A stretch of DNA of 64,000 nt from Prillingera fragicola. Taxonomy: Eukaryota; Basidiomycota; Tremellomycetes; Trichosporonales; Trichosporonaceae. Position 1 is the stretch's first letter. Every line of letters starts with the position of its first letter. A model generated the notes under the pieces. The model was not told where the DNA came from, made no database searches, and saw only the letters and a program-made list of their open reading frames with translations. Where the stretch lies: NCBI GenBank assembly GCA_002335605.1, contig BEDY01000003.1, positions 682,001 to 746,000 on the forward strand. The letters run 5' to 3'. The translations under genes were made by a program, and so were the position numbers. Positions 9,519-19,973 of this stretch are shown in pieces.

Positions 9519-11427
9519 TTACAACAGCGCCGCGACCCACTTGTCCATGCGCACGTTCTTCCTTTCGGAACGGACAATGAACGGGTGCGTTAACAGGTCA
9601 CGAGGGTATGGACGCTCCTGACTGTCGCGGATGAGGCTGGAGAGTCAACAGTGGTCTCGCTGGGAAGCGGCATAAACTCACCACTTGGCAATAAAGTCGC
9701 GAATCTCTGGGGTCCAGACACGTCCACTGGCTGGGTCGTCCTCCATCTCGGGCAATGGCGCGTTGAGAATGTAGCCCATAAGCTCGAATGGTGCCATGTC
9801 GCGCGGCCAGGGGAACCGCAAGTGCGCGACCTCGTGCAGCGACAGACCCAAAGACCAAATGTCACCCGTAATCGTATACGGCTCACCCTTGATACGCTCC
9901 GGGGCCATGTACTGCGACGTGCCCATAAACGTTCCGGCGACGGAGTTGATGAGCTCTCCCGAGACGCCAAAGTCGCACAACTTGACCGCGCCGGACAGTG
10001 TCACGACAATGTTCGACGGCTTGATGTCGCGGTGGATAATGCGTTTCTCGTGCAGGTATGCCAATCCGCGAAGTACAGATGAGGCAATACGCCCCAGCAC
10101 ATGCTCGCTGACAGGCCCCTTGACCTGCATCCGCTTGACAAGGTGGTCGAGCGAGCCAGCCTCGCAGTACTCCATGAGAATGCACACCTGTGTGTCGCCC
10201 TCGGCAAGGAAGGCACCATAGTGCTCCACAATGTAAGGTGATGACGTCGACGACAGGTATTCGAGCTCGCGCACAACTTGCCTGTGGCTCGACGGATTGG
10301 GCGTGCGTGCAATCACCTGTCTGTCAGTCCAACGCCTACACAAACACGCACCTTTCGTGCCATTACAAAGCCATCGCTTGCCTTGACAAGATCGACACTG
10401 CCTCCCGCGCCCTCTCCCAGTTGTCGGATCAGCGTAAGATCGGCAGGGTCGTAGATTGGGCGCTGCGTAATGCTACTGGGACGACTTCCGTTCTGCGATC
10501 CAGTAGGTGTACCGATGCTAGATGCGCGTGTACTGGGATCCAAGCCAGGCGTGTGCTCGCCGCTGCTCTCACGACGGTCATTGGGCCCGATCGCAGAGTT
10601 TGAGCGTGACCGCCCACCCATCGCCGGGGCTCCCGTGTCCAGACGCATGCGCTCCATGGCCTGGCGAATGTCCAACGTCATTGCGCTCATCTTATCCGAA
10701 TCGCCAAAGTCATCGTTGCCCCCACCGTAGCCGGTGTACGCACTGGACCTACCAACCCCTGGCACTTGGGCGTGTACAGTTGCGTCCGGGTCCTCGCCGG
10801 GAACCGGAGTGCGGAGCTGCGACTGGCGATCATCCTCAAAGTCGCTTGTGGATCCAAAGCCAGGTGTGCCTCCGCCGCCCATGGGAATCGCGAGCTTGAG
10901 CAAAGGTGTGCGAGGACGCCCGTTGGCCTCGGAAGGAACAGGCGTGTCGCCACCGCCGCCTGGTTTAAGCAGGGTGAGTGTCGGGAGCGTTGGTGCAGTG
11001 GTGGCGCGGGGTGGTGCAGGGGACAGACTGAGCTTTGGCCGCGACGGATGGCTTGCAGCTGGTGGGCCTTGCGAGAGGCTAGGCATGGGTCGAGCTGGGC
11101 GCATGGCTAGTGCGGGGAGCGGTGATGGTGTATGCCAGCCGCCCTCGCCGACTTGGTCGACATTGATGCCGGCTGAGAGTGGTGGTCAGCGGGACGTGTC
11201 ATGGGGTGGTGTGCTGGCAGCGCTCCTGCAGCGTGTCCCGCCGGAGGCATGACACGGGGCACTGCTCGCTGCATGCATGCAAGTTTGAACTCACGGACAT
11301 TGCCTTCTGGAATCGAGAGCCTTGGAGGCTGGCTACTACGAGTCGCAGAGGGATTCGGGCGTGCGCCGCTTGGCCGCCGTGGGGTCGCCATTGAAGGGGC
11401 AGGGGTCAGAGTCGGGATCGAGGCCAT
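9519..11427 (-). CDS. MKK2: MAP kinase kinase of the cell wall integrity pathway (MKK1/2 type)
   Basis: A 568-aa dual-specificity kinase that in fungi relays signals from BCK1 to the MAP kinase SLT2/MPK1. Exons: 11427-11295, 11172-10352, 10316-9682, 9636-9519 (introns 122, 35 and 45 nt). Residues 1-265 are a Pro/Ser/Thr-rich disordered region. The catalytic domain then shows the glycine loop LGEGAGGSV, the catalytic loop HRDIKPSN, DFG as DFGVSGEL, the activation-loop Ser/Thr pair in NSVAGTF, YMAPERIKG, and the terminal RPYPRDLLTHPF. DFGVSGELINS with TFxGTSxYMAPERI matches MKK1/2 rather than PBS2 or STE7. The last exon is short but carries the essential subdomain XI Arg. The 5' leader is strongly pyrimidine-rich on the coding strand. 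Confidence 0.9.
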
Positions 11428-11729
11428 GCGGCGCTGGCTGGTGTCGTGTTGGTGGGGAGCAATGTGAGCAGTGTAGGTTGGGTGATGCAGAGGGACGGGG
11501 TGGGAGAGAGTGCGAGAATGCAAGAGATATATATGAATGAGAGGGAGAGAGCAGAAGGAGGAGAGGACAGAGCGAATGGAGAGAATGGAGAATGCGGATG
11601 AGAGATGTGTGCGGTGCGCGGCATTCACGGAGGGCGGGAGGAACTCGCTGCCTTTCCGTCATTCCTGGAACCTACCACTCTCGTCACTACAACCTTTATC
11701 CATTACACCAAAGCATTCACAGCTCCACT

Positions 11730-13198
11730 ATGCCTCTCGTACAGTCTACAAGTCGCCGTGCAGCATCATTGGTAGCCCAGGCAACTAGGTATCATGCTCT
11801 AGCGTCCTCATCGGCCGCAGCGCCTGCCCTTTGCCAAACCATCAAACCTGCCCGCCGACACCTCCACCACTGTGCGACACTGCGGCATGAGAATCCCCTG
11901 GCACGTTCCGAGCTCCAGAACGTCGTCTGACCTTGGCTAACCAAAGCAGGGCATCCCTCGTCGCGAGGCCAACCCAGCACCTACACTCCCGCGTCGAGGT
12001 GGACCACCGCAGAAGAGTCGGATTCGCGGTGTCAAGCGCGTGGTTGTTGTAGCCAGTGGAAAGGGCGGAGTCGGCAAAAGCACAGTCGCAGGTGCGTCAT
12101 GCTTCCAATTCATCTCTGCTGCTTGGTATAGCTCCTAGGCGCGGCATGCTCTAGAAAAGCACCAAGTCCACCACACTGGCATTGACTGACATGTCCCAGC
12201 CAACCTTGCACTTGGACTTGGCGCAACGAGCGACCTGGGGCGACCTCCACGAATCGGTCTCCTCGACCTCGACATTTTCGGCCCCTCGGTGCCGAAGCTG
12301 ATGGGTCTCGAGGATGCCGGTGAACCAGCTCTGAGCGAGAGTACGTACAGCTGCTCCAGCATTGTCTGGACGCTGCTAACACTGCACGTGCAGCAAACAA
12401 GCTTCTGCCTTTACAAAACCACGGCATAAAAACAATGTCTATCGGGTACTTGCTCCGTAAGTATCGGGGCCTCGGACACATTCCACCACCTCCACTTGGT
12501 CCCATGACTGACCACCTCCGTAGCTCCGGACCCCAACACGGCGGTCGTGTGGCGCGGCCTCATGGTCCAGAAGGCCGTGCAGCAGTTGCTGTTCGATGTC
12601 GACTGGACAGGCGGAGCCGAGGGAACCGAGAACGACCTCGATGTGCTTGTCGTCGACATGCCACCGGGAACAGGCGACGTGCAGCTCAGTCTTGGGCAGC
12701 TCGTGGCTGTTGACGGTGAGTCCTGCCCTTGTTATGTCTTATCTCTACAAAATACTGACCCAGCAGGTGCGGTTATCGTCTCGACGCCGCAGGACGTTGC
12801 CCTCATTGACGCTCGCAAGGGTGTGACCATGTTCAACAAGGTCAGCATTCCTATCATCGGTCTCCTTCTCAACATGTCCCACTTTACCTGTGGCTCTTGC
12901 TCAGTACCTCACGAGCTGTTCGGCAGTGCCGACAAGTTTTCCGAGGCAGCCTACGACATGGGCCTTAGCGTTCTTGGTAAGTCTGATCATGCTTGGTTCA
13001 AACTATTGAGCTGACACTGGCGAAGGCAAGATCCCTCTCGTCACACAGGTGAGCGACGGCGGCGACGCCGGACGCCCTGTCATGGTCCAGAACGGCAAGG
13101 AGGGCGAGGAGGTGCGCGAGACGATGAACGGCGTCGGCAAGCGCGTCTGGGAGTGGCTCGCGGGCAGGCAAGAGTCGACGGCCGGCACGCGTGGTTGA
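11730..13198 (+). CDS. IND1: IND1, mitochondrial Mrp/NBP35-family Fe-S protein for complex I assembly
   Basis: A P-loop NTPase that delivers Fe-S clusters to respiratory complex I (NUBPL in animals). Exons 11730-11900, 11950-12091, 12200-12340, 12394-12456, 12524-12715, 12767-12976 and 13026-13198 give 363 aa. An Arg/Ser/Ala-rich presequence is followed by the deviant Walker A ASGKGGVGKST, the family blocks LDLDIFGPS and VDMPPGTGDVQL, and the cluster-binding CxxC (CGSC) within the FTCGSCS segment. The absence of the N-terminal four-Cys motif separates it from NBP35/CFD1. Intron 1 appears to use a GC donor, which restores HENPLGIPR; GT donors nearby leave only 28 nt or break the frame. The presence of IND1 implies that the organism has complex I. 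Confidence 0.9.
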
Positions 13199-13666
13199 TC
13201 GAGCACAGGGCGGGGAGAGCATACAGCACTATTCATACAGCATTCAGCATCGTCACGGCATTAGCATATGCATCGCTCTTGACTGAACATTGGACATGAG
13301 GCCAGGCCAGAATGGTCAGGAAAGGAGAGGCGCCACAGTATCTCGAGGTTGCAGCGGATTAAATCTCCAGGGTGGGCCCTGCGTGCCGCGTCGAAAGTGG
13401 GCTAAAAGTGTCGTGTGGTCTTGCAACGCGAGGCTGTTGATATGCTCATGTGCATGGGCAGACGCGTATTCAGTCGTGCAAGCGGACAGCGACGTCCTCA
13501 CACATGCCATCTCAACATGGTCAGTTGTGCACCTTGGATCCAATATTCCCTTGTGCCCGCGGTCCATGCAGCTTTGGCAGTGCTCATTCAGAATGCTATC
13601 ATGCTGATGCAAGCTGGTCCATCATAATCCTACAGTGCCCTCTACGCGATTGTTGGATCGGGTGGT
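13199..13666. other. Convergent intergenic region
   Basis: The 470 bp between IND1 and the converging eS25 gene contain no gene or RNA I can support. Confidence 0.55.
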
Positions 13667-14357
13667 CTACTCGGCCTTGGTGGCACGGGTGTAGATAAGC
13701 TGGGCGTTGTGGTGGACGACACGCTTGATGTGGCCCTCCTTCTCGAGGAAAGCGATGGCGCGACGGGCGAGCGAGCCGTTAACCTTCATGCGGTCAATGA
13801 GGACCGACTGCGAGATGAGCTTGTAGGTGGGGACCTCCTTGATGATGCGGTCGCTGTTGGGGGTTAGTTTCGATGACCCGGGAAAATTGTCCTCTGGCGT
13901 GGCAGTGTCGAAAAACGAGATTGCCTGGCAGCACAGAGGTCAAGACTCACTAGGTGGCCTTGTCGAGGACAACGGCGTTGTTGGCCTTGTCCTTAACCTT
14001 GCCCTTCGACCACTTCTTCTTCTTGCTGGTTTGGGTCAGCGACCATCCTCGAAAACCTCAAGTGCCACCAGCCGAGCCACCACATTTCTCTCCCATCTCC
14101 TCCAACGACACCCCTGCGAGCGCTCCATTTTCTTGCAGCAGACGCTAGTCCCTCTGTGGATTCGCCCTCGCAGTGTTCGTATTCTCTCTCGTGTGGTGGC
14201 TCGTCTGGCGAAATGATTCAACTCACCCAGCCTTCGAACCGGCCTGAGCGGCAAGCGCCTTCTGCGCCTTGGACTTGACCTGGGGGGGCACTGCGCGGTT
14301 GTCAACGACTGTTCGAGAGGTCGAGATAGGGGTGTATATTCCCCCAATGTACTCACT
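13667..14357 (-). CDS. RPS25: 40S ribosomal protein eS25 (start codon split by an intron)
   Basis: A small-subunit ribosomal protein near the decoding head. The coding exons are a single base at 14357, then 14290-14227, 14025-13951 and 13853-13667, giving 108 aa, the usual eS25 length. The translated protein begins MPPQVKSKAQKALAAQAG, then the basic KKKKWSKGKVKDKANN stretch and the winged-helix core DRIIKEVPTYKLIS through VVHHNAQLIYT. No ATG exists near exon 2 in frame. A GTGAGT donor right after an A and a CAG acceptor right before TG create the ATG on splicing (66-nt intron). The second intron is 201 nt, long for this genome; I looked for box C/D motifs in it and saw none that convinced me. 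The exact 5' end is unknown. Confidence 0.92.
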
Positions 14358-14624
14358 GTTGTTGACGGATGAGGAAGACTCCAAGAGCAGAGTTGCAACA
14401 GACATGTCCCACCCACCCACCAGCGGGGGGAGCAGTGTCGCAGGCGACGACGGAGGCAAATGTCGGAGTTTCGAGTTTAGGGGTCCATAACTCCGGTCAA
14501 TAGTTGTCAGTGGCACTTTGCCACTCGGGACCATCTGGGCTCGAGGTGGAGGTCGATCGTTTATGCACGACCTCGCTACCCACACCCGCGTCATTGCCAC
14601 CACACTCTGCGACAGGCGCCAGCA

Positions 14625-16635
14625 ATGTCAAAGCGGCGCAGGTCGCCATCCCTACCGCTAGGGAGGGAGGATTTAAATCACTCTCGAAGAGAGCTCAAAG
14701 CCCTGTTCGCCTTGGACGAGCTCTTCCTTCGTGTGCTTTCCTTCCTTCCGGCGCGTGATCTCGCCCGGGCACAGGGAGTAAGTCGACACTGGGAGCGCAT
14801 GGCTCTCGACCCGCAGCTGTGGAAACAGTTGTATCTTGGTGCGTATGAGTGGCTGTTCATCTTGCTGACTGGCCAGACCGCTATCCGCACCCTCACAGCT
14901 CGCGTCTTGTGTACACACGCTCGCAAAGTGCGCGTAGTGCAAGTGTCACCGCTCACAGCGGGGCTAGCACCCCATTGAGGCCAATTGCTAGGCTACCTTC
15001 ACGCGCTTTCCCTCCGCCATCACCGAGCCCATCTCCTGCACCTTCTGGAGCTGTCGACGATGATCTTTATGGCCTGGACCGCCCCAAGGAAAGCATTCGA
15101 CACGATGGTGTCGACTGGAAGGTCATGATGCGCCTCGGGACTAACTGGTAAGTATTCCAGCCTGCCACTTACTGATGACTAGGTCAAATGGAAACGTTCT
15201 CTCTGAGTCTAGTGTGCTATTACCACCATCGCCGCAGCTCTCTGGAATTGATAGACGGTCAACTCCCCAGTCTGCCCCACACATGGGACCGTACTCTCAG
15301 CAACATTTGGCGCTCTTCCCCTCGTTCATCTGCACCTCAAGTTCTGCATCGCCCTTGGTACATGTCCATTCAGCGCACCCAGGATCGACGCCGCCGCTTG
15401 GCATCATCCCTCCACCGCCGGGATGGTCATCTCCTTCGCGTCCAGATAACGTCACGGCCATCGCAGCTGACCAGGCGGTGGTTCTTGCCGAGCCTGGCAT
15501 TGATAAGGGCACAAGACCGACGCTTCCTGCCCGCCTAGCCATATTCTACGCATCCGGAGGCTTTGCCATTGTTCGCGTTCGACTGTTGGATGGAAGGCTC
15601 GTCTGGGCACGTGAGGCTGTCTCGACAATACGCTCCCGGCCAAAAAGGCGCAACTCAGTTGCGCCAGCAGATGGCGATGCCGTCGTTCTAGCCATGCTTC
15701 ACTACCCAGTGCTTGTGACGTGCACTATCGGATTTCACGTCTCCATCTACAGCCTCCGCGATGCCACACTGCAGTTGGAGCGCACACTCCACTCAGATGT
15801 GAGCTTCCACCCAGCCGCTCTTACACTCTTCCCTCCAGAGGAGTCAGCGCCCGCCCACGCACGGAGTTTTCGCGCGGCTCTCACTTACTGTTCACCAGTG
15901 TATCCAGCGTCATGGACTGTGGCTGTCCAGGAGTTTACCATCGACCTTGCTCCCAACGGCAGCGCTAATGTGCACCGTGGAGAGTGCCACCACGCTGGAC
16001 GCGAGTCGCGTGCCGAGTGGCCAGTCAGGCTCGAGCCTCTAGTAGGTGTCCGTGGGCGCGCGGTGGACATTGGCAGCGATGGAAGGTGGTGTGTTCTAGC
16101 TGGCGAGGACAGCGTCATCCACGTGTACTCGCTGCCTACAGGCTCGGAGGACTCTGGCATCGGCCACGCCATGACCCTCCTCGCGCCATCCTCGGGTGTT
16201 CACTCGATTGCGCTTGCAGCAGGACGCTGTGTTGTTGGTGGAAGTGATGGCCGTGTACATGTTTGGGAGCTTGACGAGGGTTTGGACGGGGACGAGGGCG
16301 AAGCCCTGGTTGGACGCACGATCGCCTACGTCGAAATCAAGCAGGGTGGCAGGCGGAGACGTGAAGGCGACGTTTCGCCGGGCAATACCACGCCGTCCAG
16401 TGACGATGAACGCATGTCCGACTCGCGTTTCCCTCATCCTGCCAGCATCTCCACTGCAGCGCGGGGTCTCTTCCTCGCTGACCCGCCGGCGTCCATGCGG
16501 CCGGCTATGAGGTCCGTCCATACTGCGGATGGGGAAGGAAGCGCTATTCGTGGACTCGCGTTTGACGAGGAGAAGATTGTCGGTCTTGTTGGAAGCGCTG
16601 GCGAAGAGGCCATGCGTGTGTGGAGCTTTAGTTAA
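14625..16635 (+). CDS. F-box protein with C-terminal WD40-like propeller
   Basis: A 645-aa protein from exons 14625-14838, 14877-15147 and 15183-16635. Residues about 25-70 form an F-box (LDELFLRVLSFLPARDLARA, then VSRHWERMALDPQLWK), which binds SKP1 in SCF ubiquitin ligases. A Ser/Pro-rich linker leads to an HDGVDWKVMMRLGTNW segment typical of the region just after the F-box. The rest has weak WD-type repeats, for example VRGRAVDIGSDGRWCVLAGEDS, VVGGSDGRVHVWEL and the terminal GSAGEEAMRVWSF. These would recognise the degradation target, which is unknown. The second intron is 35 nt. The repeats are degenerate, so the number of blades is uncertain. Confidence 0.82.
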
Positions 16636-17165
16636 GTGTTGTATCTGTTGTATCTCTAGACGCGTCTACATGCTTTGCTCGCAAGCTTGGAACCAAATAT
16701 GTTGCTGAGATGTCCGTCCCACCAACCGACGCCGTTCCCCTATCCAGGTTCGCAAGTACGCCAATTCCAACGTCTTTATGTCCCCAGCAGCCACCTCCTA
16801 CCTCACACCATGCACGATGGCGCTCGTGACTGTACAAATGCAACTTGACAGTATCTGTGTCTTGTTGCTCGACCAAAACCAACTCTCCCCCCACTTAAGA
16901 TTTCGCCGTGCCACTGGCAGTAACTCCGGAATATGCCGTCTGATCTTTCTGCCTGGCCATTGCTTAACTTTCTAGACACTGAGCAGACGACCACCCACAG
17001 CGAGCACGACCTCCAGCTCGACACGAAAACCAAGGGCAGCGACACATACCCTACACGACAGCCGAGAGTGGTCACGACGAGTACATACCCCTTTTCCCCC
17101 ATCGCTATCCTCTGGTTCCAGCCCGCGATCTCCTCCTTCCTCCGATCCTCCCCTAATCCATCGAT
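16636..17165. other. Intergenic / promoter region
   Basis: The 530 bp before the mL57 gene become pyrimidine-rich near the start codon. No other gene or RNA was seen. Confidence 0.5.
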
Positions 17166-18143
17166 ATGTCGGCCGCTTCGTCGTCCGTCAGGACCCTCGC
17201 CGCTGCTCCTCACGCCGCTTTCCGTGCTGCCAAGCCCCGGCGACCAAGGGCTGAGGGTGCGTACTGCTTCTGCTTCGCCTGACTCCTCGCTGACATGCCT
17301 GCCCCACTGTTCCGAAATTTCCATTCTGCTCACTACGAAACGTTGAATCACAACCTACAGCTTCGCGCACTCTCGCTACTGCCACTGCCGAGGCCTCTTC
17401 CCCCCGCGGCAACTCTTTCCCTCCCCGCGCTTCGGCTTCGCGCAACTCCGTCACCCCCGAAGCTGCCCAAGCCTACCTTAACAACCTCCTCTCCCTTCCC
17501 CCCTCGGCCGCCTTCCCCCCCTCGCTCGCCCTCCAGGCTCTCACTCACAAGAGCTACCGCTTTGTCCACCGTCTTGCTCACGCCCCTCCTTACAGCGCCG
17601 AGGAGATTGCCGACTCAGAGGTCCCCCACAACGCGCGCCTGAGTTTTATCGGACGCCGCGCGCTCCAGGCCTACGCCGCTATGTTCTTGCACGCCAACGT
17701 TGCTGGCAGCGCAGCACTGAGTGCCACCGACCTGCTCCGCGGAAAGAGCATTGAGCATAAGCTCGACGCGCTCAGGCATGACTCGAACCTTGGCCGTACC
17801 GTCGGCGAGGCGTGGCGTATTGGAGACGTGATGCGTTGGGACGGAAACGAGGTGAGTCCAATGGCGCCGTGCTACACACAGGCAGCCTGCCCTTGCCCCT
17901 CTGAAGCGCATGCTGACTCTCCAGACCGGACGCGAAGGAGGACACGCCAAGGTCAAGGGCCTCACCACTCAGGCCGTTCTCGGCGCCATTTTCAGCTACC
18001 ACGGTTCCGCCGCTGCCCAGCGCGCATACCACCTGCATTTCCTCCCCCACTACGCCTCGCAGCTCCGGGATCCCGCCCTCATCGAGGCCGCCGAGCGCGT
18101 TGCCGAGAGCGCAAAGAAGCTCGGGGGTGTCGTCGGTCCGTAG
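17166..18143 (+). CDS. Mitochondrial large-subunit ribosomal protein mL57 (MRPL15-like, RNase III fold)
   Basis: A 266-aa protein from exons 17166-17256, 17361-17851 and 17925-18143. The N-terminus is a Ser/Ala/Arg presequence for mitochondria. The body resembles a catalytically dead RNase III domain: LALQALTHKSYRFVH (helix 1), ARLSFIGRRALQAY in place of the active NERLEFLGDAVL signature, and TTQAVLGAIFSYHG in place of the second acidic motif. The loss of the acidic residues fits a structural ribosomal role. In yeasts two such proteins exist, mL44 and mL57; the small size and the lack of a double-stranded RNA-binding domain favour mL57. The GTGCGT and GTGAGT introns are 104 and 73 nt. Confidence 0.8.
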
Positions 18144-18429
18144 TTTTTGGTTGGCTGGCAACACCCGCACCTCTCAATTGCATCGCATGTACCCTCATTT
18201 GACAGTTCCTTGCACTTCCGTGTGCCACTTTCTGCGTCCTTATGCCTGACACCTGCTCCGTCGCGTCTTTGCTTCTCTGTCAACATTGCGCGCTCCTGTC
18301 TGCGCGTATACACAGTCCAGTGCCACCATGCCGCTATCATGCTATCCATCGCATAGCTCTTTTTCCTGCCCGAACGCGTATCCTGACGCGCTCGCTGACA
18401 AGGCCGCCTGTACTAATTGGTGCATATGT

Positions 18430-19531
18430 CTAACCGACGACAATCTTCTCAGCATCGTCGTCGAATCCGTACTCGGGAACCTCGAGGTTCAGGGGGGCGG
18501 GGCCCTTGCGGATACGACCCGAAATGTCGTAGTGCGAACCGTGGCAGGGGCAGAACCAACCTCCGTAGTCACCAGCCTCACCGATGGGAACACAACCCAG
18601 GTGGGTGCAGACACCGACCATGACGAGCCTGCATGTCAGCAACAGTGCCGAGCAAAAGGGACAACACTTACCACTCGGGGCGCTGAGTGCGCTCCTCGTC
18701 GGTCTCGGGGTCACGGAGCGACTTGACGTCAACCTCGCGGGCCTCCTCAATCTCATCAGGGGTACGGTGACGGATGAAGATGGGCTTTCCACGCCACTTG
18801 ACGATGAGGTTCTTGCCCTCGGGGATGGTGCCCATCTCAACCTCAATCTTGGCAAGCGCAAGAACGTCGGCGGAAGCGGCCATGTTGGAAAGAACGTCGG
18901 TGACGGTGCTCTTGGCACCCGAAGCGGCGAGCGCGCCGAGCGCACCGACCATGAAGTAGGAGATGTTGGTGTTGCGGCTCTCGTTGCCAGTCTTGTAGGC
19001 AGAGAAGTCGGGGACACCAGTCGACGAGCGCTCAGCGAGCGAGCGGGTCGAAGTGTGCATGCGGCGGGTGCCGAAAACGCCTGTTGGGCCGGCTGCGATA
19101 GGTCAGCTTGCTGCTTTGCACGATCTTCGGGCTCTGGGCATTGGCGTCGGTGTGTGCGCGCCGACCGTGAGAGGCCAAGACGTTGCAAACCCAAGGGACT
19201 TGACAGTCCCGAGGCGCTCCGCAACAATTCTTGGCCGATCAATCTCCAGTTGGCGCGCGCACTGCGCGCGCAACAGCTGGGCAGCCGAAAAGGCTATGCC
19301 TGCGTGCGCACACGCTGCCTGCTAGCGTTCCCGACTGCAAGACGACGCACCGTTGACGCGGTTGACCGAGACGCCGCCAGTGAACGCACCGGCGAACTTG
19401 GCGGGCTGGTCGGAGCGGGGGTGACCGTGGGGCTGGGGAGGGAGGTTGAGGGCGATACGGGATGCGGCGGGGACACCCGACGCAAGGATGCGCGAGGTGG
19501 GCGCGAGGTTGATGCGGGTGATGGCAGCCAT
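18430..19531 (-). CDS. RIP1: Rieske iron-sulfur subunit of the cytochrome bc1 complex
   Basis: The subunit of complex III that passes electrons from ubiquinol to cytochrome c1 through a 2Fe-2S cluster. Exons 19531-19351, 19092-18672 and 18628-18430 give 266 aa. A mitochondrial presequence is followed by the DFSAYK tether region, a transmembrane helix with the Ser/Gly/Ala-rich [12 protein letters not shown] hinge, and the cluster-binding loops CTHLGC and CPCHGS, whose two Cys and two His ligands are intact. It ends with the usual [12 protein letters not shown] segment. Intron 1 is unusually long at 258 nt. The gene is divergent from a mitochondrial transcription factor, so two mitochondrial genes share one control region of about 440 bp. 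Confidence 0.96.
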
Positions 19532-19973
19532 TTTGGGGCTTGAGAGAGGTGAGGAGGGGGGTCGGAGCAACGAGCAAGACGACGACGACGAGGAAGATGT
19601 TGGCTGGGCCGGTGTGGCCTGGCTCAGAATGGGGGCGATTGGATTGGACCGGGGGCGGACGGACGAGGAGCACGGGAAATGCCGAAAGCGCCGCGGGGTG
19701 GCAGAGCAGAGGGGAAAGATGTGGCAGTGGGTAGCCACGTGGAGGACGCGTGGCTGCCATGCGGTGGGTGCAGGGTGGAGGTTGATAGATTTCAGTGTGC
19801 CTGTCTGTGCGTGCGCTTTGTGTGTGTGTGTGTTTGATCGTCTGTCTCTCCTTGTCCAGTCACTCGCCCGCACAACACCTTCCTCGCCACCCGTAACCAG
19901 TTCGTCCTTCTTGCGACTGGCCACTCCTTCTCCTTCACCTTCTCCCCTCCCCGTCTCCTCCCTCCCCTCTCCC
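19532..19973. promoter_or_regulatory. Shared divergent promoter of RIP1 and mitochondrial transcription factor B
   Basis: This 442-bp region separates two start codons facing away from each other. It contains a GT-rich run (about 19820-19832) and a pyrimidine-rich leader in front of the plus-strand gene. No TATA box is apparent. Confidence 0.55.

Noticed and set aside
14026..14226. Possible snoRNA in the long second intron of eS25
   Set aside because: No box C/D or H/ACA pattern could be drawn convincingly by eye.
19446..19973. Long N-terminal extension of the mitochondrial transcription factor frame
   Set aside because: It overlaps the RIP1 coding region and promoter on the other strand and has no family similarity. 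The ATG at 19974 gives a compact protein.
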